Assembly: GCF_026183675.1 (NCBI RefSeq)
Contig: NZ_JAPIVK010000003.1
Location: 68,407-132,406 of the forward strand
Direction: 5' to 3'
Source of the DNA: Microbulbifer halophilus
Lineage (GTDB): Bacteria; Pseudomonadota; Gammaproteobacteria; Pseudomonadales; Cellvibrionaceae
DNA length: 64,000 nucleotides
Positions 18,407 to 27,326 of this stretch are shown piece by piece (within the stretch, counting starts at the first letter, position 1; every line of letters begins with the position of its first letter). The translations under genes and the position numbers were made by a program. Under the pieces are notes generated by a model. It ran no database searches. It was not told the DNA's origin and saw nothing but the letters and a program-made list of their open reading frames with translations.

Positions 18407-19288
18407 TCAGTCGGTCAGTGTGCCGTTATTGTAGTCGCGCAGTGCCTGCTCGATTTCCTCGCGGCTGTTCATGACGAAGGGACCGTAGTGGGCAACGGGC
18501 TCGCGCAGGGGCCGACCGTGAAGGCACAACAGGCCGGCTCCCTCATTGTGGGCGCGCAATTGTAGCGTCTCTCCGTCGCCGTACAACAGCATATTGCCCC
18601 GCTTGATGGCGCCGCGCTCTGTCTCCAAGGCGCCGCGATAGACAAATACCAGCACGCTGTGGTCCGCCGGTATCGGCAGCGTCACCTCGGCGTCTGCCGC
18701 CAGGCGGATATCTCCCACCGCTGCCTCGGCGGCGGCTTCGGTCAGCGGGCCCTCCCGGTCTTCTCCATCGACATGCCAGTGCCCGGCGATCAGCCGGATC
18801 AGCGAGCCGGCGCCGTCCAGTGCCAGTTCCGGCATTTCCCGCGCCTGGATATCGCGCCAGGTGGGATCGCCCATCTTGTCCGCGGCGGCCATGTTGATCC
18901 ACAACTGGAAGCCGTGCATGCCGCCGCCCTGCCCGTCTTCGGCCTGCGCCGGCATCTCCGAGTGGACGATGCCGCGCCCGGCGCGCATCCACTGGGCGCC
19001 GCCGGAGGAGACGGCGCCGCGGTTGCCCAGGTGATCCTTGTGCTCGAACTCCCCGTTCAGCATATAGGTGAGCGTTTCGATACCGCGGTGCGGGTGCGGC
19101 GGGAAGCCGGCGATATAGTCATCGGCATTTTCCGAGCGGATTTCGTCCAGCATCAGGAAGGGACTGAAGTCCGGGCTCTGGAAGCCGGCCACACGCTGGA
19201 TCTTGACGCCGGCGCCGTCGGCGGATGCCTGACTGGCGAGGCCCCGCACCATCGGGCGGGCGCCGGGGCGCAGTTCAAACTTTTGCAT
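18407..19288 (-). CDS. Pirin-family protein (YhaK-like)
   Basis: A bicupin of the pirin family, 293 residues from the chosen start. Motifs are FPPHPHRGIETLTYMLNGE and the metal-ligand-bearing GGAQWMRAGRGIVHSE, then a second cupin and the end EPVAHYGPFVMNS. Pirins bind Fe and some act as quercetinases or redox sensors; E. coli YhaK is responsive to oxidation. An ATG 12 bases upstream is possible, but the ATG at 19288 has GGAGGT four bases before it, so the upstream ATG lies inside the ribosome-binding site. Divergent from a LysR gene, with quinone-reductase genes beyond, reproducing the E. coli yhaJ-yhaK/yqjFG set. Confidence 0.9.
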   Translation of the reverse strand: MQKFELRPGARPMVRGLASQASADGAGVKIQRVAGFQSPDFSPFLMLDEIRSENADDYIAGFPPHPHRGIETLTYMLNGEFEHKDHLGNRGAVSSGGAQWMRAGRGIVHSEMPAQAEDGQGGGMHGFQLWINMAAADKMGDPTWRDIQAREMPELALDGAGSLIRLIAGHWHVDGEDREGPLTEAAAEAAVGDIRLAADAEVTLPIPADHSVLVFVYRGALETERGAIKRGNMLLYGDGETLQLRAHNEGAGLLCLHGRPLREPVAHYGPFVMNSREEIEQALRDYNNGTLTD

Positions 19289-19331
19289 GATCACCTCCAT
19301 TCGTGATGTTGTGCTCAGTATAAGCCGATGA

Positions 19332-19393
19332 TTTCGATAAAAAATGGCAAAAAATTGCCCGCTTTATTCGAATTCCTAGACCGGTTGCGCTAT
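19332..19393. promoter_or_regulatory. Candidate LysR operator between pirin and LysR genes
   Basis: The divergent intergenic region has TTTCGATAAA (19332-19341), the hairpin GGCAA-AAAA-TTGCC (19346-19359) and TTTATTCGAAT (19383-19393). The outer two are inverted versions of one motif. A similar pair, CGAATATTATTCG plus CGCAAAATTTTGCG, stands before the DoxX gene. The region probably holds the sites where the LysR protein controls itself, the pirin gene and the downstream operon. This is inferred from the shared motifs. Confidence 0.45.
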
Positions 19394-19443
19394 AAACATT
19401 CCGCACGACGCCAATCAATGACAGAAATGCACGAGGAGAGCGC

Positions 19444-20331
19444 ATGGCCAAGGTAACCCTGGAGCAGTGGCGGATGTTTCAGTCGGTGGTGGAGCACGGC
19501 GGTTTTTCCCAGGCCGCCGAGGCAGTGCACAAGAGCCAGTCCTCCATCAACCACGCGGTGCACAAGCTGCAGGAGAACCTCGGTGTGGCGCTGCTGGAGG
19601 TGCGCGGGCGCAAGGCGGCGCTGACCGATGCCGGTCGCGTCCTGCTGGCCCGCGCCGGCGGCCTGCTGGAAGAGGCAGAGTCGCTGGAGTCGATAGCCGC
19701 CAGTCTCGCCAGCGGTGAGGAGGCGGTGCTGACCCTGGCGGCGGACGTGCTGTTCGACTACGAGTGCCTGCTCGGTGCCGTCGAGCGCTTCGCCGCCGAG
19801 TTCCCGCACACCCGCCTGGAGCTGCGCGAAACGGTACTCTCCGGCGCCGGGGAACTGCTGCAACAACAGCAGGCGGACTTTATTCTCACCGCGCAGGTGC
19901 CGCAGGGCTTTGTCGGCGAACCGGTGGCGCGCGTGCGTTTCGTGCCGGTGGCCCACCCGCAGCATCCGCTGCACCATCTGGGGCGCCCGGTGACGCGCGA
20001 GGACCTGAAGACCTGCCGGCAGATAGTGGTGCGGGATTCGGCGCTGAAAAGCCGCCGGGATGCCGGCTGGCTCGGCTCCGACCAGCGTATCACCGTGACC
20101 AATGTGCAGACCTCGGTGGAGTTGATCGAGCGCGGCCTGGGTTTCGCCTGGCTGCCGGAGACGCGCATCCGCGAATCCCTGTCCGCCGACCGGCTGCTGC
20201 CGCTACCCACCGGGGAACCCTGGGAGCGGGAGGTGACTGTCTATCTGGTCTATGCCGATGCCGATTGCGCCGGGCCGGCCGCCAACTTCCTCGTGGACGC
20301 ACTGCGGGACGGGCTGGGTCCCTTCGAATAG
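19444..20331 (+). CDS. LysR-family regulator (YhaJ-like)
   Basis: A 295-residue LysR transcription factor. The N-terminal helix-turn-helix covers about residues 1-62 (FSQAAEAVHKSQSSINHAVHKLQENLGVALLE), followed by an effector-binding domain. AGGAGAG precedes the ATG at 19444. In E. coli the LysR protein YhaJ lies beside yhaK and yqjFG and responds to quinone-like or nitroaromatic breakdown compounds; the same neighbours here support that role. It is divergent from the pirin gene and is followed by DoxX and YqjG genes. Effector identity is inferred only from synteny. Confidence 0.88.
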   Translation: MAKVTLEQWRMFQSVVEHGGFSQAAEAVHKSQSSINHAVHKLQENLGVALLEVRGRKAALTDAGRVLLARAGGLLEEAESLESIAASLASGEEAVLTLAADVLFDYECLLGAVERFAAEFPHTRLELRETVLSGAGELLQQQQADFILTAQVPQGFVGEPVARVRFVPVAHPQHPLHHLGRPVTREDLKTCRQIVVRDSALKSRRDAGWLGSDQRITVTNVQTSVELIERGLGFAWLPETRIRESLSADRLLPLPTGEPWEREVTVYLVYADADCAGPAANFLVDALRDGLGPFE

Positions 20332-20369
20332 CAGCGGGCCGGGAGGTTGACCCGCCGGCTTCAAAAAAT

Positions 20370-20394
20370 CGAATATTATTCGCAAAATTTTGCG
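20370..20394. promoter_or_regulatory. Palindrome pair upstream of the doxX-yqjG operon
   Basis: CGAATATTATTCG (20370-20382), a perfect 13-base palindrome, overlaps CGCAAAATTTTGCG (20381-20394), a perfect 14-base palindrome. Both motifs echo those in the pirin/LysR intergenic region. Their place about 80-105 bases before the DoxX start suits LysR-type activation. Confidence 0.45.
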
Positions 20395-20475
20395 GTTTTT
20401 TCGCTGATTTTCGGCACTACACTGAGGGAAGTTTCACTATTGATGAGTGACTGATCTCAACCCGAGGGCTCGGCG

Positions 20476-20874
20476 ATGAAAGACGGTATATTTTGCGATC
20501 TCACCAAACTGCTCGGCCGTGTACTGATGGCGGCCATTTTTATCCAGGCCGGCTGGAGCAAGATCGGCGGCTACGAGGGCACCCAGAGTTACATGGAATC
20601 CGCCGGTGTGCCCGGCGCACTGCTGCCGCTGGTGATCCTGGTGGAACTGGGTGGCGGCCTGGCGGTGCTGTTCGGTTTCCTCACCCGTTGGGCGGCGGTG
20701 GCACTGGCGCTGTTCAGTCTCGCCACGGCGGTGTTGATGCACTACGCCCCGGGCGATCAGCAGGAAATGATCAGCTTCATGAAGAACCTCGCCATCGCCG
20801 GCGGTTTCTTCATCCTCGCCTGTGCCGGCGCCGGCCGCATCAGCCTGGATCAGCTATTCCGGCGCAAGCACTGA
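20476..20874 (+). CDS. DoxX-family membrane protein (YqjF-like)
   Basis: A 132-residue protein with four predicted membrane helices. Features of the DoxX family include LLGRVLMAAIFIQAGWSKIGG at the first helix and LVELGGGLAVLFGFLTRWAA in the second. It is related to E. coli YqjF, which lies next to yqjG and is induced with it by aromatic electrophiles. Here it precedes the YqjG homologue by 78 bases on the same strand, so co-transcription is likely. Biochemical role is uncertain; DoxX proteins are linked to quinone or sulfur redox handling at the membrane. Confidence 0.88.
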   Translation: MKDGIFCDLTKLLGRVLMAAIFIQAGWSKIGGYEGTQSYMESAGVPGALLPLVILVELGGGLAVLFGFLTRWAAVALALFSLATAVLMHYAPGDQQEMISFMKNLAIAGGFFILACAGAGRISLDQLFRRKH

Positions 20875-20952
20875 TCGCCCCGCCGATGGCGGCGCGGCCC
20901 GCTGGCGCCGCGCTGCCACTACCTATTTCAATAAAACGATTTCGGAGGATTT

Positions 20953-21927
20953 ATGGGTTTACTGGTCGACGGCCAGTGGCAGGACCGCTGGTACGACACG
21001 GAAAAGAGCGAGGGGGAGTTCGTGCGCGAACAGGCGCAGCTGCGCAACTGGATCACCGCCGACGGCAGCGCCGGCCCCAGCGGCGAGGGCGGTTTTGCCG
21101 CGGAGAGGGATCGCTACCACCTGTACGTCTCCCTCGCCTGCCCTTGGGCCCACCGCACCCTGATCTTCCGCAAGCTGAAACGGCTCGAGGATTACATCGG
21201 CGTATCCGTAGTGAGCCCCTACATGCGCGAGCACGGCTGGACCTTCAACGAGGACGAGGGCAGCAGCGGCGATCCCCTCTACGGCGCCGATTACCTGCAC
21301 CAGCCCTACACCCGCAACCGGTCCGACTACAGCGGTCGCGTCACGGTGCCACTGCTGTGGGACAAGCAGCGCCAGTGTGTGGTCAGCAACGAGTCGGCGG
21401 AAATCATCCGCATGTTCAACCGCGCCTTCGATGGCCTGACCGGCAACGACGACGACTACTACCCGGCGGAGTTGCGCGGCGATATCGACGCGACCAACGA
21501 CATCGTCTACGAAAATATCAATAACGGCGTCTATCGTGCGGGGTTTGCAACCAGGCAGGATGCCTATGAACACGCCTACGAACGGCTCTTCAGTACCCTT
21601 GAGCAGTTGGAGCAGCGCCTGGCCCGCAACCGCTACCTGACCGGGGACCGTATCACCGAGGCGGACTGGCGCCTGTTTACCACCCTGATCCGCTTCGACG
21701 CCGTCTACCACGGCCACTTCAAGTGCAACAAACAGCGGCTGGCGGACTACCCGAATCTGTGGGGCTATACCCGCGAGCTGTACCAGTGGCCGGGGGTGGC
21801 GGAAACCGTGGACTTCCACCACATCAAGACCCACTACTACGCCAGTCACGACACCATCAATCCCACCGGCATAGTGCCGAAAGGGCCGCAACTGGATTAC
21901 GCGGCTCCCCACGGGCGCGGAAACTGA
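20953..21927 (+). CDS. yqjG: Glutathionyl-hydroquinone reductase
   Basis: A 324-residue Xi-class glutathione transferase. It reductively removes glutathione from glutathionyl-hydroquinones, recycling quinones damaged by conjugation. The catalytic CPWAH motif is at residues 63-67, with Cys63 at the same position as in E. coli YqjG. Other family segments are VSVVSPYMREHGWTF, VPLLWDKQRQCVVSNESAEI and the C-terminal helical domain with LYQWPGVAETV and HYYASH. GGAGG lies a few bases before the ATG. It is the last gene of the quinone-stress cluster and is followed by a perfect GC hairpin at 21948-21970. Confidence 0.94.
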   Translation: MGLLVDGQWQDRWYDTEKSEGEFVREQAQLRNWITADGSAGPSGEGGFAAERDRYHLYVSLACPWAHRTLIFRKLKRLEDYIGVSVVSPYMREHGWTFNEDEGSSGDPLYGADYLHQPYTRNRSDYSGRVTVPLLWDKQRQCVVSNESAEIIRMFNRAFDGLTGNDDDYYPAELRGDIDATNDIVYENINNGVYRAGFATRQDAYEHAYERLFSTLEQLEQRLARNRYLTGDRITEADWRLFTTLIRFDAVYHGHFKCNKQRLADYPNLWGYTRELYQWPGVAETVDFHHIKTHYYASHDTINPTGIVPKGPQLDYAAPHGRGN

Positions 21928-21947
21928 AGCGGGTGTGACGTTAAGCC

Positions 21948-21970
21948 CCCCTCTCCCGTCGGGAGAGGGG
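21948..21970. repeat. Perfect GC-rich hairpin after yqjG
   Basis: CCCCTCTCCC (21948-21957) and GGGAGAGGGG (21961-21970) form a 10-bp stem with a three-base loop. No T-run follows, so it is more like the recurring CCCTCTCCC...GGGAGAGGG unit (another copy near 29593-29616) than a classic terminator, although it may stall transcription. The rest of 21971-22127 shows nothing recognisable. Confidence 0.6.
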
Positions 21971-22127
21971 ATCGAGGAGCCCGGAGGCCTCTCGCGGCCC
22001 CTTTGTTGGACTGCGCTGCGCTCATCCACCTACGCTTGTCACGAGCCGATAAACGCTTGATCTGGTTTCTATTCTTAGCCTGCTCAACGCAGAGCCGGGT
22101 GGTTTGGCGAAGCGAATTGTCCCCTGG

Positions 22128-22292
22128 CTAGTGGTCCATGCGGTAAATTCAGTAACACTATCTCTTCGCTACAGGCCCCAGTGCTGCATTGAAAAAGCTT
22201 GAATTAGCGCTGCTAGTCCTGCGCTTTTTCGCCTTGCCCTGGAACCTGTGGCTATGAGCTAGAGTCACCGAATTTACCGCATGAACCACTAG
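22128..22292. mobile_element. MITE-like hairpin element, copy 1
   Basis: A 165-base element bounded by CTAG. The first 23 and last 23 bases are inverted repeats with one mismatch (outer part CTAGTGGTYCATGCGGTA). The inverted match continues less strictly for about 55 bases, and an inner GAAAAAGC/GCTTTTTC pair flanks the centre, so nearly the whole element can fold on itself. A second copy of equal length, with about four differences, is at 56270-56434 in the same orientation. No transposase is encoded. The right end supplies the stop codon of the sulfotransferase gene. Confidence 0.8.
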
Positions 22293-23014
22293 GCGGGAAA
22301 CTCGGTACTGTAACCGAAGGTGCTGAAATCGTCCCGATAGACGCTTGCCACCAGGGCGATCAGGGCATCGTCGCTGTAGTAGTGGCGCAGCTTTTTTGCG
22401 GCACCGGTGGGCGGCGGTCCGGCACTGGTGATCTCGTCACTGATACCGGGCCGGATGCGCTGCTTGATCTCGGCCAGGTCCCGGTCCAGGGACTCCACTT
22501 TGCCGATAAAATCGAACTCTTCCGCCGGAATCAGCAACAGATCCGCCTGCGGCACCCAGTGGGCGTTGCTGTACAGGAAATCGCGATCGTCTGCCAGCCG
22601 CTGCAGGAATTCGGCGAAACTGATGTCGTTGCCGCGGCGGTGGGGGAAGCGCGCTATCTTGTCGAGGTAGGCGGACAATATCCGGCTGTAGGGATTGCGC
22701 ACCACCGTGAACTTGAATAGATCGTCGAAACGCGCCATATCGGCGCGGCTCAGGCGGCCTGGGTGAGTGAAGATCTTCTTCGCTTGTCTGGACGGCACAT
22801 CGTGTCCCAGCTTGAGGCGTACCAGATTGGTGACGATGGTGGAGTTGGCGGCCTTGGGAATCCGGCTGCAGAAAAAGCCCAGCTCCAGGTCGATCATGCC
22901 GCGGTCATTGGCGCTGCGCATCGAGGCGGGAGAGCGGAACGGATAGCGGCGGTAGAAGGGCCGCAGGGGTAGCGTTGCCGCATTGAAGAGGAGCTTGTCG
23001 AGGGCTGGGTACAT
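22289..23014 (-). CDS. Sulfotransferase family 2-type protein
   Basis: A 241-residue protein with the two PAPS-binding signatures of sulfotransferases: FFCSRIPKAANSTIVTNL (5'-phosphosulfate loop, about residues 48-65) and FTVVRNPYSRILSAYLDKI (3'-phosphate site, about residues 102-120). It would move sulfate from PAPS to a carbohydrate or other acceptor. No signal peptide is evident, and the N-terminus has a short hydrophobic stretch. Its stop codon TAG lies within the CTAG end of the MITE copy, so the original last few residues may have been replaced. The end (DDFSTFGY...) is where many relatives finish, so function is probably kept. It stands alone; the acceptor is unknown. Confidence 0.8.
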   Translation of the reverse strand: MYPALDKLLFNAATLPLRPFYRRYPFRSPASMRSANDRGMIDLELGFFCSRIPKAANSTIVTNLVRLKLGHDVPSRQAKKIFTHPGRLSRADMARFDDLFKFTVVRNPYSRILSAYLDKIARFPHRRGNDISFAEFLQRLADDRDFLYSNAHWVPQADLLLIPAEEFDFIGKVESLDRDLAEIKQRIRPGISDEITSAGPPPTGAAKKLRHYYSDDALIALVASVYRDDFSTFGYSTEFPA

Positions 23015-23093
23015 GATCTGTATCTGGCCGGGGCGGCGGCCGGGTTACTGCGGAGCGCGCTACCTTACCACAGCTCGGCTAGCCGCACGCACC

Positions 23094-23645
23094 CTATAGC
23101 TGGGCGCGCATCAGGCGCTGGATTGCCGCGTAGCGCCGCTTTTCATCCTGTGCCGCCCGCTCGAGCCGCTGAAGCCTGAAGTCGAACTTCCCCGCGTCGC
23201 TATTTGCGGAACGCTGCTGCAGCGCGCGTCGGGTGGCGCGGACCTCCTGTTGAAGCTGGTGCAGGCTGGGATCGAAGCAGTAGCGGGCGACGACCCGCGG
23301 TTCCTGATCCGGGTGGCGATCGATAAAGTTCCGCAGCAGATTCCGGGCGTCGCCATTGTCCGGGTTGCGGACCAGGGATGAGCAACCCGCCTGCAGGCGC
23401 CGCCGCTCCTCCGCCGACAGCAGGGAGCCGAAAGCGCGCGCGGCGTCGGCGGAGCCTTCAATAGCCGCCACCACTTTTTCCTCAAGGTGTAGATGCGCCT
23501 CGAAGAGCGTGCGTTGTTCACCCGCCTCTTCCGCGCTGCCGTCTTTGCCGGCGGTCGCCGCCGGTACCTGAGTGGCGCCGGCACCGGTGGCAAATGTCAG
23601 GATGGCGGCAAGAGATAGCCAGCGGTTGGCGGATCGGTACAACAT
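23094..23645 (-). CDS. Secreted helical protein of unknown function
   Basis: A 183-residue protein starting MLYRSANRWLSLAAILTF with a signal peptide cleaved after about residue 24 (GAGA). The mature part is charged and largely helical, with two Cys (in GCSSL and RYCFD, about 39 residues apart) that could form a disulfide, and an Arg/Gln-rich C-terminus (LQQEVRATRRALQQR). No known family was recognised. It is divergent from yjbQ and follows the sulfotransferase region on the same strand after an 80-base gap. Coding status is supported by the signal peptide and composition only. Confidence 0.6.
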   Translation of the reverse strand: MLYRSANRWLSLAAILTFATGAGATQVPAATAGKDGSAEEAGEQRTLFEAHLHLEEKVVAAIEGSADAARAFGSLLSAEERRRLQAGCSSLVRNPDNGDARNLLRNFIDRHPDQEPRVVARYCFDPSLHQLQQEVRATRRALQQRSANSDAGKFDFRLQRLERAAQDEKRRYAAIQRLMRAQL

Positions 23646-23733
23646 GTCATCCTCCGTGACTTGCGACAGTTGATTGGTTCAAATACAACGGTTTGTCTGG
23701 ATGCCAGCATATTGCAAAAAGGAGGAAGATAAG

Positions 23734-24153
23734 TTGAACAGTTACCGCCGCGAACTGTGGTTTGATACGGAAAACCGCACGGAATTCATCAACATCACCC
23801 CGGAAGTGGAGGCCGCCCTGGAAGACAGCGGTATCCGCGAGGGGCTCTGTCTGGTGAACGCCATGCATATATCTGCTTCCGTCTTTATCAACGACGACGA
23901 GCCGGGCCTGCACCGGGACTTCGAGCATTTCCTCGACGAACTGGTGCCCTACGGTCCCATTGAGCAGTACCGCCACAACGACACCGGCGAGGACAACGCC
24001 GATTCCCATATCAAGCGCCAGCTTTTCGGCCGCGAAGTGGTGGTCGCGGTGACAGACGGCCGGCTGGATTTCGGTCCCTGGGAGCAGATCTTCTACGGCG
24101 AGTTCGATGGTCGCCGCCGCAAGCGGGTGCTGGTGAAGGTTATCGGCGCCTGA
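23734..24153 (+). CDS. yjbQ: YjbQ/UPF0047 family protein
   Basis: A 139-residue protein matching YjbQ in length. The conserved core [32 protein letters not shown] and the His-containing [40 protein letters not shown] are family hallmarks. YjbQ-type proteins have weak thiamine-phosphate synthase activity; the physiological role is unclear. An ATG at 23674 would add 20 residues, but the TTG at 23734 has AAGGAGG eight bases upstream and gives the usual family length, so TTG is chosen. It is divergent from the secreted unknown and 62 bases upstream of the GST gene. Confidence 0.9.
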   Translation: MNSYRRELWFDTENRTEFINITPEVEAALEDSGIREGLCLVNAMHISASVFINDDEPGLHRDFEHFLDELVPYGPIEQYRHNDTGEDNADSHIKRQLFGREVVVAVTDGRLDFGPWEQIFYGEFDGRRRKRVLVKVIGA

Positions 24154-24215
24154 TGCCCCGGCCCGCCGGGGACCCTTCTATACTCGGGTTATTCGCCCGA
24201 CTCAGGAGATCCCCG

Positions 24216-24815
24216 ATGAAACTCTACTATGCCCCCGGCGCCTGCTCCCTGTCCCCGCATATCGTCGCCTGTGAGGCCGGCATTCAGCTGGAGCTGGTGA
24301 AGGTGGACCTGGGCGAACACAAAACCGAGAGTGGCGCCGATTTCACCGAGATCAATCCCAAGGGCTATGTGCCGGCGCTGCAACTGGAGGGGGGCGAGAT
24401 ACTGACCGAGGGACCGGCGATCGTGCAGTTTCTCGCTGAGCAGAAACCCGAGCGCGACCTGGCGCCGGAGTACGGCACCCTGGATCACTACCGGTTGCTG
24501 GAGTGGTTGAACTATATCTCCACCGAGGTGCACAAGGCCTTCGCGCCCCTGTTCTCACAGGCGGCCGACGAGGAGAAGGAGCGGGCGAAGAAAACCGTCG
24601 GCAAACACTTCGACTTTGTCGAGAGGCAGCTCCAGCGCGACTACCTGCTCGGCGACCACTTCAGTGTCGCCGACGCCTATCTGTATACCGTTTTCTGCTG
24701 GCTGGGTGTGCACAAAATCCCCACCGACCGCTGGCCGAAACTGGAGGCCTTCCGCAAACGCGTGGAGGAGCGGTCCGCGGTGCAGAAGGCGCTGGAGGAG
24801 GAGGGGTTATCCTAA
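24216..24815 (+). CDS. gstA: Beta-class glutathione S-transferase
   Basis: A 199-residue cytosolic GST starting MKLYYAPGACSLSPHI, with the beta-class Cys at position 10 that forms a mixed disulfide with glutathione. The thioredoxin-fold part has INPKGYVPALQLE and LTEGPAIVQFLAEQ. The helical domain has DYLLGDHFSVADAYLY. An in-frame start at 24153 is less likely because AGGAGAT precedes the ATG at 24216 and the shorter form matches the family length. It should detoxify electrophiles. Its 3' end overlaps the convergent MFS gene by three bases. Confidence 0.92.
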   Translation: MKLYYAPGACSLSPHIVACEAGIQLELVKVDLGEHKTESGADFTEINPKGYVPALQLEGGEILTEGPAIVQFLAEQKPERDLAPEYGTLDHYRLLEWLNYISTEVHKAFAPLFSQAADEEKERAKKTVGKHFDFVERQLQRDYLLGDHFSVADAYLYTVFCWLGVHKIPTDRWPKLEAFRKRVEERSAVQKALEEEGLS

Positions 24816-26098
24816 CCCGGCGATGAAGAACCTGTCTGTTGCGGCGCAAAGCGCCGCACCGCCGGCACCGCATCTACCCGGATCGGCTGCCGCGCCCGCG
24901 CGATAAACACCGCCGACAACAGCGCCGTCACCGAGCAGCCCAGCATGGTGGCGGCGATGGGAACCAGTGTGCCCGTGTGCAGCCCGTTGACGACACCGCC
25001 CAGCGAGCCGCCGGCGATAAAGAGGGAGGCGCCGTAGAGGGCGTTGGCGCTGCCGCTGACGCGGGGGAAGAATTCCAGGAAGCAGGCGGCGGAGTTGGGC
25101 CCGGTGATACCGATACAGGCCATCACCAGCAGCAGCGGCCCCATCCACAGCCAGATCTCCTTCACCCCGGTGAGAGTGCCCAGCAACAGCAGGCTGCAGC
25201 CCAGCAGTTGCAGCGATATGCCCGCCAGCAGGATATTGCGTGGCTCGAAGTGCTTCAGCAGGCGGATATTCACCTGCACCATGCCGATCAGCCCCAGCAC
25301 ACAGGAACCGAAAAACAGCGGAAACTGCTTCGCCGGCACCTGGAAATACTCCATGAACACGAAGGGCGCGGTGGTGACATAGGTGAACATTGCACCGCTG
25401 ACACAGGCTTGGGCGGCGAGGAAGCCCAGTGCGCGGCGGTTGCCCAGCACCAGCCGGTAGTTGCGCAGCAGGTCGCGCTTGGGGCCGCGCTGGCGCCGGG
25501 CGCGGGAGAAACGCGACACTGTCTCCGGCAGCAACAGCCACACCAGTGCCAGCATCGCCGTGGCGTAGCACAGCAGGAAAATGAAAATACTCTGCCAGCC
25601 GCCCGCAGCCAGCAGCAGCGAGCCGATCACCGGCGCGATCAGCGGTGCCACCAGCATCATGGTGCTGATCATCGAGATGATCCTCGCCGCCTCGCGCCCG
25701 TGGTAGAGGTCCCGCACGATGGCCGCGCAGATCACCGTGGCGAAGCCGCCGCCGATGGCCTGGAAGAAACGCAGAACAATCAGGTGATCCACATGGGTCG
25801 CGAACAGCACCAGTGCCGAGCTGGCGATATAGATGGACAGGCCGATGGTGCCTACGCCGCGCCGCCCCCAGCGATCCGACAGCGGCCCGCCCAATAACTG
25901 GCCCACGGCGAACCCCAGCAGAAAACTCGATACCGAGTGCTGCACCCGCGCCACCGCGGTGTCCAGCGTCCCGGCCATGGCGGGGATCGCCGGCAGATAG
26001 CTGTCGATAGAAAACGGCGTCAGCGCCACCAGGGCCGCCAGCCATACCGCCAGCCAGCGCGGCGGTGTCTTGTCGGCGGCAATGGACATGGGACTCAT
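24812..26098 (-). CDS. Bcr/CflA-family drug resistance transporter (MFS)
   Basis: A 428-residue drug:proton antiporter with twelve predicted helices. Family features are FSIDSYLPAIPAMA near the first helix, the MFS loop GGPLSDRWGRRGVG (about residues 70-83), and LRFFQAIGGGFATVICAAIVRD with the motif-C region MLVAPLIAPVIGSLLL. Relatives export bicyclomycin, chloramphenicol or sulfonamides, but the natural substrate is unknown. It converges with gstA, their stops overlapping by three bases. The 131 bases between it and hexR hold its promoter and nothing else recognised. Confidence 0.9.
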   Translation of the reverse strand: MSPMSIAADKTPPRWLAVWLAALVALTPFSIDSYLPAIPAMAGTLDTAVARVQHSVSSFLLGFAVGQLLGGPLSDRWGRRGVGTIGLSIYIASSALVLFATHVDHLIVLRFFQAIGGGFATVICAAIVRDLYHGREAARIISMISTMMLVAPLIAPVIGSLLLAAGGWQSIFIFLLCYATAMLALVWLLLPETVSRFSRARRQRGPKRDLLRNYRLVLGNRRALGFLAAQACVSGAMFTYVTTAPFVFMEYFQVPAKQFPLFFGSCVLGLIGMVQVNIRLLKHFEPRNILLAGISLQLLGCSLLLLGTLTGVKEIWLWMGPLLLVMACIGITGPNSAACFLEFFPRVSGSANALYGASLFIAGGSLGGVVNGLHTGTLVPIAATMLGCSVTALLSAVFIARARQPIRVDAVPAVRRFAPQQTGSSSPG

Positions 26099-26229
26099 AA
26101 TTCGGCTCTGGCACGGCGAAATGGTGGGAGGGGCCCGCGGCGGCAGCGGGGATGCGCCGCGGGCGCGCCATGGTAGCGGCGCGCCGGGGGATCTGCCAGT
26201 GGCGGTGGGGAATAGTACCGGGAAAAGCC

Positions 26230-27084
26230 TCAGTGCTTGTCTTCGCGCAGGGTATAGAGCCCCTGCTTGAGCTTCAGCAGGTGATCCTGCAACTGCGGCC
26301 CCTTGCGCTGGGCGACGCCGATGGCGAGCACATCGATCACCACCAGGTGGGCGATGCGCGACGACAGCGGTGTGTAGATCTCGATATCCTCTTCCACGTC
26401 CACTTCCAGCGGGATGTTGGCCTGCCGCGCCACCGGCGAACCGCTGGGCCCCAGGCCGATCACCGTGGCGCCCTGTTCCCGGGCCATACCCATGGAGCGC
26501 AGCAGCGCCTTGGTGCGTCCGCTCTGGGAGATGGCCACCACTACGTCGCCCGGTTGCATCGACATGGCGGACATGTTCTGCATGTGGTGGTCCGAGTGGG
26601 CGGCGGTGGCCAGTTGCAGGCGGAAGAATTTGTGTTGGGCGTCGGTGGCCACGGCGCCGGAGGCACCGAAGCCGAAGAACTCGACCCGTCGGGCGGCGGA
26701 CATGGCGGTCACCGCCGCCTCCAGCGCGCGGGCATCGATCTTGTCGCGCACGTTCAGCAGGGTATCGACGGTGGAGTCGAACACCTTGCGTTTGTACTCG
26801 GCGATGGTGTCCGTCTCGGTGACGGCGATCTGGCCGAAGCTGGGGCTGGAGGCCAGTTGCTGGGCCAGGTTGAGCTTGAACTCCTGGAAGCCGGAACAGC
26901 CCACTGCGCGGCAGAAACGCACCACTGTCGGTTCGCTCACCTGGGCCTCGGTGGCCAGGTCGACGATGCGCATATGGATGATCTCGTCCGGGTTGGCGAG
27001 AATGAATTCGGCCACCTTGCGCTCTGATTTGCGCATGGAGGACAATTGTTCGCTGATTTTCTGCGTGACTTCCGCCGGTTTCAC
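26230..27084 (-). CDS. hexR: HexR-type RpiR-family regulator
   Basis: A 284-residue transcription factor with an N-terminal RpiR helix-turn-helix (SSMRKSERKVAEFILANPDEIIHMRIVDLA, then VSEPTVVRFCRAVGCSGFQEFK) and a C-terminal SIS sugar-phosphate domain (VEFFGFGASGAVATDA, VVAISQSGRTKALL). HexR represses Entner-Doudoroff and related glucose genes and is released by 2-keto-3-deoxy-6-phosphogluconate. A frame open to 27339 would add 85 unlike residues; the GTG at 27084 with AAGGAAG upstream gives the normal family length. It is not next to zwf/edd here. It is divergent from uvrD. The name is by family resemblance; another RpiR role is possible. Confidence 0.88.
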   Translation of the reverse strand: MKPAEVTQKISEQLSSMRKSERKVAEFILANPDEIIHMRIVDLATEAQVSEPTVVRFCRAVGCSGFQEFKLNLAQQLASSPSFGQIAVTETDTIAEYKRKVFDSTVDTLLNVRDKIDARALEAAVTAMSAARRVEFFGFGASGAVATDAQHKFFRLQLATAAHSDHHMQNMSAMSMQPGDVVVAISQSGRTKALLRSMGMAREQGATVIGLGPSGSPVARQANIPLEVDVEEDIEIYTPLSSRIAHLVVIDVLAIGVAQRKGPQLQDHLLKLKQGLYTLREDKH

Positions 27085-27326
27085 GGGACTTCCTTCTTTA
27101 TTCCGGATACGCAGTTTAGCGGCTAGCCCGGGCACTGGCGAGCGCCGATCCGTAGTGTGTGCCGTGGCACCGTTGTGGGGGGCTGGTGGCTGCATCCGAC
27201 TGGTGCCAGTAAGAAGATGTCGTGGCACCATGGCCTTCGCATCTGCATCGGATATTCTTTTCGAGTCCCGAGTCCCCTGTTTATTTACACAGGTAACCCC
27301 CGCCACCTCTGTTACAATCGCCGCCC

